Notes under the pieces: generated by a model | Seen by the model: only the letters and a program-made list of their open reading frames with translations | Told to the model about the DNA's origin: nothing | Database searches by the model: none | Part shown: positions 16,520 through 24,692 of the stretch, piece by piece | How the letters are laid out: each line of letters begins with the position of its first letter | Position numbering within the stretch: position 1 is the stretch's first letter | Translations under genes and position numbers: made by a program | Source of the DNA: Sulfuricurvum sp. | GTDB lineage: Bacteria; Campylobacterota; Campylobacteria; Campylobacterales; Sulfurimonadaceae | Assembly: GCA_024637295.1 (NCBI GenBank) | Contig: JAGXFL010000002.1 | Span: forward strand, 177,505-241,504 | Direction of reading: 5' to 3' | DNA: 64,000 nucleotides

Positions 16520-18124
16520 ATGACTATAAAACAGCAATTGAGCTTTGGAATCGGCTCGGTTATTTTTCTGGTAGCACTCAATGCAATCGTAGGATCAATC
16601 AATAGTCGTAATGTGAGTCTATTAGTAGAACAGACATCCACTGAATCCTTACCTCAAGCTTTTATGGCAGCAAATGCCAAATACCAGACGTGTCAAATTC
16701 AGCAATTTCTCACTGATGCCTCTTTGACACAAGAGAATGAACCTGTCGAAGAGGCTGATAAAGCCTACACGCTCTTTTTAAAGGATATGGCTTCATTTGA
16801 ACAAATGTTCAAAGAAGAGGGGAACACTCAGGCATTAGCAAATATCGAAGCTCTCAAAAAAGAGACAGCCGCATTGCTTGAATCCGGAAAAGTAATGAAA
16901 AATTCCTATGCCAAAGATAAATCACAAGGCGATAAAGCGATGAGTCAATTCGATCAGGCGACTGAGATATTGGCAAAAAACATCGATAAGCTCAAAGATG
17001 ATCAAAGTAAAGAAGCAACAGATAATTTAACGTTTGCAATGGATAAATCAGATGCATCCGCGTTGATAACATTTGTATTAGGTGGAGTCTCTACACTTAT
17101 CGGACTGATCGTCGCTTTCTTAACCATTTCCACCATCAGTAGTGCGGTTCGAACACTGAAAGAAAACGTCCATGCAATGGTGAGTAATAAAGATCTAACC
17201 CATGTGATTACTTTGCCTGGAAAAAATGAGTTGACGGAAGTTGCGGAGAATATCAATACTTTGACGGAAGCATTACGCGATACTTTTGCAACGGCGCAGC
17301 ATTCTTCATCTGAAAATCTCTCGGTTGCTACAGAACTCTCAGCTACCACCTTATCGATCGGCAAGCAAGCAGAAGAAGCTTCTAAAATTGTTGCTGAAAC
17401 GACAGAGAACGCCAATCTTATCAAAAATGAGATGAATGAAGCCGTTGTTCGAACTCATGCAGTAAGCGACATGGCAACCAATGCACGAACCAACCTGACG
17501 ACAGCTCAGCAGGCTCTTAAAGAGACGATAGAATCTCTTAATGAAACAGTAGAAATTGAAGCGGGAATGAACGATAAGCTAAACTCTCTTACTCATGAAG
17601 CGGAGCAGGTTAAAAATGTCCTTACTGTCATTTCGGATATTGCCGATCAAACGAACCTTCTGGCTCTCAATGCGGCTATCGAAGCGGCGCGTGCGGGTGA
17701 ACACGGTCGAGGATTTGCTGTTGTTGCCGATGAAGTACGCAAACTCGCAGAACGAACCCAAAAGAGCCTTATCGAAACCAATGCAACCGTTAATATTATT
17801 GTCCAATCCATTATGGATATGTCGGAACAAATGAACACCAATGTCCAACGTATGGGAAATCTCTCTCACCTCTCTAGTGAAGTTGAAGCACAGACCGATT
17901 TGGCAGTGAATGCTCTTGTTTCTGCGGTTGATGGGATGCACGAAGTAGCGCATAAAGCAGAAAGTAATACAAAACGTAACGATGTTATTATTGATGAGAT
18001 CAATAAAATCAGTATTATGTCGGCATCTAATCTTCGAAATGTCGAAGAGATTGCAGCGGCAGCCGAACATCTCCATCATGTTGCAGAGAATATGACGGCA
18101 CAAATATCGACCTATAAAACCTGA
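16520..18124 (+). CDS. Methyl-accepting chemotaxis protein
   Basis: 534 aa with classic topology: TM1 (~11-31), a periplasmic helical domain (~32-180) resembling a four-helix bundle, TM2 ([23 protein letters not shown]), HAMP, and a cytoplasmic signalling domain with the conserved hairpin tip [37 protein letters not shown] (residues ~370-410). It signals to CheA/CheW. Its place between hydrogenase maturation genes and the nickel permease suggests taxis toward H2, nickel or a redox signal; no ligand can be read from the sequence. Its own promoter lies in the 179-bp upstream gap. It ends convergently with the IS1595-like gene, 15 bp apart. Confidence 0.93.
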   Translation: MTIKQQLSFGIGSVIFLVALNAIVGSINSRNVSLLVEQTSTESLPQAFMAANAKYQTCQIQQFLTDASLTQENEPVEEADKAYTLFLKDMASFEQMFKEEGNTQALANIEALKKETAALLESGKVMKNSYAKDKSQGDKAMSQFDQATEILAKNIDKLKDDQSKEATDNLTFAMDKSDASALITFVLGGVSTLIGLIVAFLTISTISSAVRTLKENVHAMVSNKDLTHVITLPGKNELTEVAENINTLTEALRDTFATAQHSSSENLSVATELSATTLSIGKQAEEASKIVAETTENANLIKNEMNEAVVRTHAVSDMATNARTNLTTAQQALKETIESLNETVEIEAGMNDKLNSLTHEAEQVKNVLTVISDIADQTNLLALNAAIEAARAGEHGRGFAVVADEVRKLAERTQKSLIETNATVNIIVQSIMDMSEQMNTNVQRMGNLSHLSSEVEAQTDLAVNALVSAVDGMHEVAHKAESNTKRNDVIIDEINKISIMSASNLRNVEEIAAAAEHLHHVAENMTAQISTYKT

Positions 18125-18139
18125 TTGTTGGATCAATAA

Positions 18140-18823
18140 TTAGGCGATCGGTCGAAAATAGAGCTCTTCCAAGATTTTCATACGTTGTTCCATCGGAGTA
18201 TTGAACTTAAACTCCGCCTCTTTTAGATAGTAGGGGAAGTGTTCATTACTGATTCCCTTAAAAGTAGTAATAAACTGTTCAAAATAGTGCCAAAACTTAC
18301 TGATCGCATTATCATGTTCAGAGATTTTGATAATTTTACTGGTGCGCATGAATTTTGAGAATTCTTTTGTATAAACTTCTGCGAGATTGTCTTCCAAAAA
18401 TTGTTGCTTATACATTCCAAGAGATGGCATAAGCAACGTATACACATGTTCTCCATAGCTAAATGTCAAAAAATTGTGAGAATCAAAAATGGCTGTTTTA
18501 TCATGTCGTTTTGATTTTTCGAGATAAAGATATTCTTCGTACTGAGAGTCTTGAGTCCGATAGAGATTATATTGATCTTCACAATATTCAGCTGTAAGGT
18601 AGCGAAATTTTTGATAATATTTAAGAACAGTTGTATAGCTAATACCGAGTGTTTTAGTGGCACCAAGGGCACTTTTATCATCGCAAAATAGCTTGATTAA
18701 CATTATTATTTGGTTGGCACGCTCACGGCTGTATTTTTTTTTGCATGAGCTGCATTTCACCATTCCGTCACTTAAGCTGTAGAGTGGGTGATGGCAATAA
18801 ATACAAGTGCGGGATGTTTTCAT
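18140..18823 (-). CDS. IS1595-like transposase-derived protein, possibly domesticated
   Basis: 227 aa from ATG 18823; an upstream in-frame extension to 18901 would add a hydrophobic stretch that looks like translated intergenic DNA. Residues 1-40 form a zinc ribbon (CIYCHHPLYSL ... CSSCKKKYS), followed by a helix-turn-helix (KTLGISYTTVLKYYQKF). The C-terminal part resembles the end of ISXO2/IS1595 transposases (SEHDNAISKFWHYFEQF, then KGISNEHFPYYLKEAEFKFN). It is shorter than typical transposases (~300 aa), and no terminal inverted repeats or target duplication are visible around it. A role as a DNA-binding protein is possible. Confidence 0.65.
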   Translation of the reverse strand: MKTSRTCIYCHHPLYSLSDGMVKCSSCKKKYSRERANQIIMLIKLFCDDKSALGATKTLGISYTTVLKYYQKFRYLTAEYCEDQYNLYRTQDSQYEEYLYLEKSKRHDKTAIFDSHNFLTFSYGEHVYTLLMPSLGMYKQQFLEDNLAEVYTKEFSKFMRTSKIIKISEHDNAISKFWHYFEQFITTFKGISNEHFPYYLKEAEFKFNTPMEQRMKILEELYFRPIA

Positions 18824-18907
18824 AAAATTATTGTACCAAAGAAACAATATAAGTCCTGAAATTGTATAAGAAATATTAAGTTTTAGCTTCTTTTTACCCA
18901 AAAAATC

Positions 18908-18913
18908 TATAAT
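18908..18913 (+). promoter_or_regulatory. -10 element (TATAAT) of nickel permease/hypB operon
   Basis: Perfect TATAAT, 10 bp before the TGAAT-N4-ATTCA palindrome and 40 bp before the permease start. The expected transcription start falls inside or next to the palindrome. No -35 consensus is seen. Confidence 0.5.
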
Positions 18914-18922
18914 ATTTTATTC

Positions 18923-18936
18923 TGAATGATTATTCA
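18923..18936. promoter_or_regulatory. Palindrome TGAAT-GATT-ATTCA upstream of nickel permease
   Basis: Identical arms and spacer length to the element before hydA (7235-7248). It ends 17 bp before ATG 18954 and directly after the -10 box, a repressor-like position. The shared site would link nickel uptake and Hyp maturation to hydABC expression. Confidence 0.45.
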
Positions 18937-18953
18937 TAAATAAGGACTTGAAA

Positions 18954-19592
18954 ATGGAAATCGGTTTACTGATTATTTTTTGGTACGGTATATTGCATGC
19001 ATTCGGCCCCGATCATCTAACGGCAATTACTGATTTTTCAATCGGTACAGATGTTAAAAAAACATTTATGATCGTTGGCGCTTTTGCGGTTGGACATGGC
19101 GTTATGCTTTTTGCGTTTGCAAAAATTCTACAATACTATACACTCCCAGAAACATTTTTAGCCTATGGAGATGTCATTGCATCGAGTGTTATTCTCTCTA
19201 TTGGAGTATACTTATTGTACATGGTCTATGCCAATAAGATCCATTTGAAAACGCATGCTCATGAGCATAAGAAACACGTACATATTTGGTTTGGAAATGA
19301 ACACCAACACGAATCTTCCACTACGACATCTGCATTTGGAGTTGGTGTTTTGATGGGGATCGGTGGGGTACGCGGAATGCTCGTTACCTTGGGTGTTCTG
19401 CATGGGCAAGCAGTGAACTTTACGATGATTTTGGCTTTTATTGCAGGCGTTATGGTCGTCTTTTTTAGTTTTGGTTTGGTCATTTCATGGATCAATAGAG
19501 ACATTTTGACCAATATAAAAAATGTGCGTCGGGTTTTTGCTGTGGTTGGGGCTATTTCCGTCCTTGTTGGTGGAAATATGCTCTTAGCATAA
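18954..19592 (+). CDS. NicO/RcnA-like nickel (cobalt) permease
   Basis: 212 aa from ATG 18954, preceded by AAGGA at 7 bp; a TTG at 18948 is less likely. About six membrane segments. The first helix has HAFGPDHLTAI, the metal-pathway motif of this transporter group, and a second charged motif VGHGVMLF follows. A His-rich cytoplasmic loop (HLKTHAHEHKKHVHIW and HQHESS) lies in the middle and probably buffers Ni2+. The gene directly precedes hypB (39-bp gap), so it most likely supplies nickel for hydrogenase assembly. An export role, as for RcnA, cannot be excluded from sequence alone. Confidence 0.85.
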   Translation: MEIGLLIIFWYGILHAFGPDHLTAITDFSIGTDVKKTFMIVGAFAVGHGVMLFAFAKILQYYTLPETFLAYGDVIASSVILSIGVYLLYMVYANKIHLKTHAHEHKKHVHIWFGNEHQHESSTTTSAFGVGVLMGIGGVRGMLVTLGVLHGQAVNFTMILAFIAGVMVVFFSFGLVISWINRDILTNIKNVRRVFAVVGAISVLVGGNMLLA

Positions 19593-19631
19593 TGAGTAAA
19601 AAATAAAACTATTTTAGAGGAGATTATAAAT

Positions 19632-20420
19632 ATGTGCAAAGACTGTGGCTGCTCTATTACCGATCATGATCATCATGACGACCATCACCATCATCACGGA
19701 GACCATGATCACTCTCATACGCATCAAGCAGCACATGAGACATTACACCATAATCCGCAGTTAAACGATACCAAAACGATTGCGGTGATCAAAAAGATTT
19801 TGGATAAAAATGATCAGGAAGCACACCATAATCGAGAACATTTTAATGAGCACGGAGTATTGGCGATCAATCTGATGAGCTCTCCTGGGAGTGGTAAAAC
19901 AGCACTTTTAGAAGCAATGGCGGGAGTTACTCCGTTTAAATTTGGCGTTATAGAGGGGGATTTGGAGACGTCACGTGATGCCGATCGCTTGATCGCCAAA
20001 GGGATAAGTGCGGTGCAGATTCAAACGGGGAGCGCATGTCATTTGGACGCGTTTATGGTACATAAGGGGCTACATGATCTACCGCTAGCCCCTTTGGATG
20101 TCTGTTTTATCGAAAACGTCGGCAATCTCGTCTGTCCGGCGAGCTATGATGTCGGATCGCATCTGAACATTGTATTGGTCTCTATCCCTGAGGGGGAAGA
20201 CAAGATCGCGAAATATCCGGTGATGTTCCGTACGGCTGATCTTATCCTCATCACCAAAACCGATTTGCTTCCGTATTTCAAATACGATATTGAACGCGAA
20301 AAAGCCGAAGCCCGTAAAATCAAACCGAATGTCGATATTTTAGAGGTGAACATCAACGATGAATCCTCGGTAAAACGGGTCATCGAGTGGATTGAATTTA
20401 AACGAAAGATGAGAGCATAA
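19632..20420 (+). CDS. hypB: Hydrogenase nickel incorporation GTPase HypB
   Basis: 262 aa. The N-terminus has the high-affinity nickel motif CKDCGC and a His-rich tract (HHDDHHHHHGDHDHSHTH). The SIMIBI GTPase core shows Walker A SSPGSGKTALLEAM, ENVGNLVCPA and the TKTD guanine motif. It delivers Ni2+ with HypA to the hydrogenase large subunit after Fe(CN)2CO insertion. A GAGGAG Shine-Dalgarno precedes the start. One base separates its stop from hypC. Confidence 0.97.
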   Translation: MCKDCGCSITDHDHHDDHHHHHGDHDHSHTHQAAHETLHHNPQLNDTKTIAVIKKILDKNDQEAHHNREHFNEHGVLAINLMSSPGSGKTALLEAMAGVTPFKFGVIEGDLETSRDADRLIAKGISAVQIQTGSACHLDAFMVHKGLHDLPLAPLDVCFIENVGNLVCPASYDVGSHLNIVLVSIPEGEDKIAKYPVMFRTADLILITKTDLLPYFKYDIEREKAEARKIKPNVDILEVNINDESSVKRVIEWIEFKRKMRA

Positions 20421-20421
20421 T

Positions 20422-20715
20422 ATGTGTTTATCGATCCCCTCAAAAGTGGTCCGTATTGATAAAGAGCTCAACATTGCAACCGTTGATACGATGGGTGTTC
20501 AACGTACTGCAGGGTTAGATCTGATGGAAGAGGGCTCCGTAAAAATCGGTGATTACGTTCTATTGCATATCGGATTTATCATGAACAAGATTGATGCGGA
20601 AGATGCTCTCGAATCGTTGAGAGTATATCAGGAGATTTTGGAAAAACTGGATGAAGAAGAGCGGCGGCAACTCGTTTTAGAGGATGATAATTGTGTCAAT
20701 AGAGAAGCCCCATGA
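20422..20715 (+). CDS. hypC: Hydrogenase assembly chaperone HypC
   Basis: 97 aa, starting MCLSIPSKVV with the essential N-terminal Cys (residue 2 of the gene product). It binds HypD and the large-subunit precursor, carrying the iron centre. GLDLMEEGSVKIGDYVLLHIGF is the conserved core. It overlaps hypD by 4 bp. A C-terminal acidic extension (EKLDEEERRQLVLEDD) is slightly longer than in E. coli HypC. Confidence 0.97.
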   Translation: MCLSIPSKVVRIDKELNIATVDTMGVQRTAGLDLMEEGSVKIGDYVLLHIGFIMNKIDAEDALESLRVYQEILEKLDEEERRQLVLEDDNCVNREAP

Positions 20716-21833
20716 GTTCATTGGAACTCAAAGATCTTTATGACGGATTTCGTGATCCTGAGGTGATCAAAGGGTATCAAAAAGTCATTGCAACAGACGC
20801 GCAAAAACTCCCTCATACCATCAACATTATGGAGGTGTGCGGCGGTCATACCCACACCATCATGAAGTACGGCATTCTTCAGCTTCTACCAAAAAACATC
20901 CAATTCGTCCACGGTCCAGGATGCCCCGTGTGTATCATGCCAAAAGAGCGGATCGATCATGCTTATGTATTAAGTATGCAAGAAAATGTCATTTTGGTGA
21001 CGTTGGGCGATATGATCAAAGTCCCAGGAAGCAATGGAAGTTTGCAAGATGCAAGAGCTAAGGGTGCGGATGTCCGTTTCGTTTACTCACCGCTTGATTG
21101 TCTCAAAATTGCAAAAGAGAATCCTGATAAAACGATCATCTTCTTTGCCATAGGATTTGAGACGACCACCCCGATGACTGCTGCCCTTTTGGAGACGGTG
21201 ATTCGCCAAGATGTAAAAAACATCCTTTTACACGTCAACCATGTCACGGTGCCCGAACCGATGCGTGTACTCATCAGTGATGAGTCATGCATCATCGATG
21301 CTTTTTTAGGACCGTCTCACGTCAGCGTTATCAGCGGGAGCAAGATATACGAAGAGTTCCCGCGAGATTGGGGAAAACCTATCGTTGTCAGCGGTTTTGA
21401 GCCGGTGGATGTGATGCAGTCGATTAGTATGATCGTAAAACAGTTCATCGAGGGGAGATGTGAGCTTGAGGTGGAGTACAACCGTGCCGTGACACGAGAG
21501 GGGAACACAAAAGCGCAAGCAATGATGGATAAATACTTTCAAAAAGTCGACTTTCGATGGCGCGGATTGGGCGACATTGTGCAAAGCGGATTGGGTTTGA
21601 GGGATGAATATGACCGCTACAATGCTGAAAAGATATACGATGCCATCCTCCCAAAAGAGGAGATCGACGATCATAAACTCTGCATTTGCGGTGATATTTT
21701 AAAAGGCAAAGCCACCCCGCCGCAGTGTTCTATATTTGGCACCGCTTGTAAACCCACTAGCCCTGTGGGAAGCTGTATGGTAAGTTCTGAGGGTGCGTGC
21801 GCCGCCTATTATAAGTATGGGAATTTGATATGA
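20712..21833 (+). CDS. hypD: Hydrogenase formation protein HypD
   Basis: 373 aa. Conserved motifs are present: CGGHTHTIMKYG, GPGCPVC, FAIGFETTTP, and the C-terminal cysteine set for the [4Fe-4S] cluster (CICGDILKG ... PPQCSIFGTACKP ... SEGACAAYY). It is the scaffold for assembly of Fe(CN)2CO together with HypC. Overlaps hypC upstream by 4 bp and a short unknown ORF downstream by 4 bp. hypE, its usual neighbour, is displaced by about 1.5 kb of unrelated DNA. Confidence 0.97.
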   Translation: MSSLELKDLYDGFRDPEVIKGYQKVIATDAQKLPHTINIMEVCGGHTHTIMKYGILQLLPKNIQFVHGPGCPVCIMPKERIDHAYVLSMQENVILVTLGDMIKVPGSNGSLQDARAKGADVRFVYSPLDCLKIAKENPDKTIIFFAIGFETTTPMTAALLETVIRQDVKNILLHVNHVTVPEPMRVLISDESCIIDAFLGPSHVSVISGSKIYEEFPRDWGKPIVVSGFEPVDVMQSISMIVKQFIEGRCELEVEYNRAVTREGNTKAQAMMDKYFQKVDFRWRGLGDIVQSGLGLRDEYDRYNAEKIYDAILPKEEIDDHKLCICGDILKGKATPPQCSIFGTACKPTSPVGSCMVSSEGACAAYYKYGNLI

Positions 21834-22066
21834 TGGAACAAAAAGCATCTTTTGGGTTAAATATATACGATGATGGTAATTGCAAATATGTTTTAGAGAG
21901 CGATATTAAAATGTTGCCTTTTTATGCTTCTTGGAAAAAGAGTATGAGAGGTAAAACTTTCATGGTTTTGGATAATGATAACGGTATCTATCTGCATGAT
22001 TGGGAAAAATTGTGTAAGGCGTTTATTGAGATAAATCCCGTTCGCCCTGAGCTTGTCGAAGGGTGA
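21830..22066 (+). CDS. Small unknown protein with repeat-derived C-terminus
   Basis: 78 aa, ATG overlapping the hypD stop (ATGA). I do not recognise the family. The N-terminal ~68 residues (including YDDGNCKYVLESD and MLPFYASWKKSM) look like real coding sequence. The last ten residues (NPVRPELVEG) are the translation of a REP-like palindrome, so the native C-terminus may have been replaced by insertion of the repeat. The gene is AT-richer than hypD and hypE and, with the NTPase that follows, forms an insertion in the hyp operon. Confidence 0.5.
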   Translation: MMEQKASFGLNIYDDGNCKYVLESDIKMLPFYASWKKSMRGKTFMVLDNDNGIYLHDWEKLCKAFIEINPVRPELVEG

Positions 22067-22100
22067 ACTGTTCATGGTTCGACAAGCTCACCACGAACGG
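22038..22100. repeat. REP-like palindromic repeat
   Basis: Two 23-base arms, CCGTTCG-CCC-TGAGCTTGTCGAA and TTCGACAAGCTCA-CCA-CGAACGG, pair except for three bases; the loop is 17 bases. Repeats with the core GAGCTTGTCGAA are widespread in bacterial genomes and are often read as PELVEG in short ORFs. It overlaps the end of the 78-aa ORF and stands between it and the NTPase gene. The RNA hairpin could affect expression of downstream hypE and hypA. Confidence 0.85.
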
Positions 22101-22127
22101 TGCAAGAAGTTAAAAGCTTAAGTAGGA

Positions 22128-23354
22128 ATGATTATGAGTAATGTCGAAAAATTAAAAATATATCTCATCGGCGACAATGGGTATTTACTGAATGAACTAA
22201 GTAACGGCAAGGTCATTATGCTTTCGGGTGAATGGGGAAGCGGAAAGACCCATTTTTGGAAAAATGAGATAGAACCAAAATTTAAAAAACAGCCTTATGC
22301 GTATGTAAGTTTATATGGTAAAACATCTATTGCCTCGATTGAAAATGATTTGTATATGCAAATTTACAGTAATACAAATGATGAAGGTGATTTTATTAGC
22401 AAAGCTTCTTCAACGCTCATCACAACATACGCAAAGGTGTTTAAACCTGTATCGATAATTGATGCAGGAGAGAGTGAGAAATTAGTTGTAGCGAGTAAAC
22501 ATAAAAAAGCGATAGAAGCATTACAGCAAAACGCACTTATCTGTTTTGATGATTTTGAAAGAAAATCAAAGGATGTTGATTTAAATGATTTATTTGGTTT
22601 TGTTACTCAACTCGCTCTGAATTTCAACTGCAAAATAGTTTTGATTTTGAATAGTGATGTTTTTGAGGGGAAAGAGAAAAAATTATTTGCAGATTTGAAG
22701 GAAAAATCTGTCAGCAAATTTTTTAAATTCAATCCAAGTGCTAAAAATTTATTTGAGATTGTTTTTGATAAATATAGGTTGGATGAAAAGCATAAAACTA
22801 TTATTCTCGATGCAATTAATGAGTTTGGTTTATTAAATGCTCGTATTTATGAAAATATTTTGAGTAATTTCCAAGAGTACATTGAAAAAAATCCAGAGAT
22901 GGCAGAACAGGAAATACGGTATTTTGTACTTACACTAATCAATTTCAATCTTCTACATATTGTATTTAAATTTTATGACTATAGTGATGAAACATTAGGT
23001 GATGATTTTGCATTACCTACTTTTTTTATTGATCAAAAAGATATAACAATCAATTTGATTCATGCTTTAAATGGCCAATCTAATCGAAATCGAGATAAAT
23101 TTAGAACGCAATTGGAATTAACTGACCTTTTAAAAACTTTTATCTCTTCAAACTATAAAAATACGAATGAACCTAATAAAAAAGTGGAAACAAAACCAAC
23201 TGAAAAATTGACTGAAGATTTAAAAATTGTGGATAAATATGCGGATGTCATTTGGTCCTATTGGAGATTAGAGACAAAGTTAGAATATCGCAAAGATGTG
23301 AGTGAAGATAGCATACGAAAAGTAAACGATTTCATCGAAACAGGGATATTATAA
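22128..23354 (+). CDS. KAP-type P-loop NTPase inserted in the hyp operon
   Basis: 408 aa from ATG 22128; a second in-frame ATG lies at 22134. Walker A is GEWGSGKTHFWKN (residues ~31-43) and Walker B is ALICFDDFERK (~135-145), followed by NCKIVLILNSD, all typical of the KAP/STAND-like AAA-related ATPases. The C-terminal half is helical and AT-rich in coding, with no recognised effector or membrane segments. KAP ATPases occur in phage-defence and membrane-associated systems; no function is assigned here. It has no relation to hydrogenase maturation. Its stop codon directly abuts the hypE start, so hypE likely depends on its translation. Confidence 0.7.
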   Translation: MIMSNVEKLKIYLIGDNGYLLNELSNGKVIMLSGEWGSGKTHFWKNEIEPKFKKQPYAYVSLYGKTSIASIENDLYMQIYSNTNDEGDFISKASSTLITTYAKVFKPVSIIDAGESEKLVVASKHKKAIEALQQNALICFDDFERKSKDVDLNDLFGFVTQLALNFNCKIVLILNSDVFEGKEKKLFADLKEKSVSKFFKFNPSAKNLFEIVFDKYRLDEKHKTIILDAINEFGLLNARIYENILSNFQEYIEKNPEMAEQEIRYFVLTLINFNLLHIVFKFYDYSDETLGDDFALPTFFIDQKDITINLIHALNGQSNRNRDKFRTQLELTDLLKTFISSNYKNTNEPNKKVETKPTEKLTEDLKIVDKYADVIWSYWRLETKLEYRKDVSEDSIRKVNDFIETGIL

Positions 23355-24347
23355 ATGACCAAAACCATAACCCTCGCCCAAGGCAACGGCGGAGAAGAGA
23401 ATAACGAACTCATCAAAAAAGTATTTTACAAAGCCTTTGCCAACGAGATATTAGAGCGCAGTGAAGATGCGGCCGTAATCGGGAACTTGGCGATGACAAC
23501 CGACAGTTTTACGGTGAGTCCCCTCTTTTTCGCGGGGGCGGATATCGGTAAGCTCGCCGTGTGTGGTACGTGCAATGATTTGGCTATGATGGGGGCTGTG
23601 CCGAAGTATCTCACGTGCAGTGTCATCATCGAAGAGGGGTTTGAGGTAGCGTTGCTGGAGCGGATCGTCGAGAGTATGAGAAAAGAACTTGCCATCAACG
23701 GTGCGGTGGTCGTGAGCGGCGATACGAAGGTGGTACCGCGCGGTAGTGTGGACAAGATTTTTATAAACACGACGGGTCTGGGTGAGATTGTCCAAGAGGG
23801 GATCAGCTCGAACAATATCACGCAAGAGGATATCATCCTCATCAACCGCGATATCGGATGCCACGGAGCGACGATTTTCGCTGCACGTGAGGGGATGGAG
23901 ATGAGCAGTACGCTCTCATCTGATTGTAACTCATTGTACCCGCAGGTCAAAGCACTCATGGATGCGGGGGTGAAGATCACTGCGATGCGCGATGCTACTC
24001 GCGGTGGAGTTGCGGCAGTGCTCAACGAGTGGGCGAAGCAGTCGAATGTCTGCATCGAAGTGGAAGAAGAAAAAATTCCTGTGAGTGATGAGGTCAAAGG
24101 GATCTGTGAGATGCTGGGCTTTGAAGCAACGGCACTGGCGAACGAGGGGACGTTTGTATTGGCGATCAAAAAAGAGAACGCACAAAAAGCGGTTGGGATA
24201 CTCAAGGGTTTTGAGATGTGCGCTATGGCTTCGGCGGTGGGTGAAGTGAGCCAAAAGTATCCCAAGAAAGTGATTTTAAAAAGTGCGTGGGGAACATCAC
24301 GCTTTTTAGAAACCCCAAGCGGCGAACTTCTTCCGAGGATTTGTTAA
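23355..24347 (+). CDS. hypE: Hydrogenase expression/formation protein HypE
   Basis: 330 aa, AIR-synthase (PurM) fold. It begins ITLAQGNGGEENNELI, contains VSGDTKVVPRG and TRGGVAAVLNEWA, and ends in LLPRIC, whose last Cys accepts the carbamoyl group from HypF and is dehydrated to thiocyanate. The start ATG follows the stop of the NTPase gene with no gap, so its ribosome binding site (AAACAGGGA) lies in that gene. Confidence 0.97.
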   Translation: MTKTITLAQGNGGEENNELIKKVFYKAFANEILERSEDAAVIGNLAMTTDSFTVSPLFFAGADIGKLAVCGTCNDLAMMGAVPKYLTCSVIIEEGFEVALLERIVESMRKELAINGAVVVSGDTKVVPRGSVDKIFINTTGLGEIVQEGISSNNITQEDIILINRDIGCHGATIFAAREGMEMSSTLSSDCNSLYPQVKALMDAGVKITAMRDATRGGVAAVLNEWAKQSNVCIEVEEEKIPVSDEVKGICEMLGFEATALANEGTFVLAIKKENAQKAVGILKGFEMCAMASAVGEVSQKYPKKVILKSAWGTSRFLETPSGELLPRIC

Positions 24348-24689
24348 ATGCATGAATATTCTATAGTTCAAGCGTTATTAACACAGTGTGAAGATATAGC
24401 ACGTGAAAATGAAGCGGAGTCGGTCACGAAGATCGTTGTGAAAATAGGGAAAATGGCAGGTGTTGAACCCCATTTACTCGAAATGGCTTTTAATACGTTC
24501 AAAGAGAAAACGGTGTGTGATGGGGCGGATTTTGTGATGAATATTCAACCTCTAGTGATTGAGTGTAAAGGGTGTGGAGTAGAGACGACGTTGGAAGAGA
24601 TTTATTACAAATGTCCGAAATGTGAGAGCTTGGATGTTAAAGTAATCGATGGGGAAGATATGTATTTGATGACATTGGAAATGGAGTAG
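24348..24689 (+). CDS. hypA: Hydrogenase nickel incorporation protein HypA
   Basis: 113 aa. N-terminal MHEYSIVQALL gives the nickel-binding His2, and the zinc site is formed by CKGCG and CPKCES near the C-terminus. It works with HypB in nickel delivery. It starts at the base after the hypE stop and is the last hyp gene in the operon. Confidence 0.97.
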   Translation: MHEYSIVQALLTQCEDIARENEAESVTKIVVKIGKMAGVEPHLLEMAFNTFKEKTVCDGADFVMNIQPLVIECKGCGVETTLEEIYYKCPKCESLDVKVIDGEDMYLMTLEME

Positions 24690-24692
24690 TAG

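Noticed and set aside
18824..18901. N-terminal extension of the IS1595-like protein to 18901
   Set aside because: The extra residues lack a good ribosome binding site and precede the conserved zinc-ribbon start; most likely translated intergenic DNA.
19632..19760. His-rich tract in hypB as a tandem repeat
   Set aside because: It is the ordinary nickel-storage tract of HypB proteins, not an expanded DNA repeat.
23426..24265. Long minus-strand ORF (279 aa) opposite hypE
   Set aside because: Low-complexity Ser/Ala-rich translation with no domain; it is the antisense shadow of a highly conserved gene.
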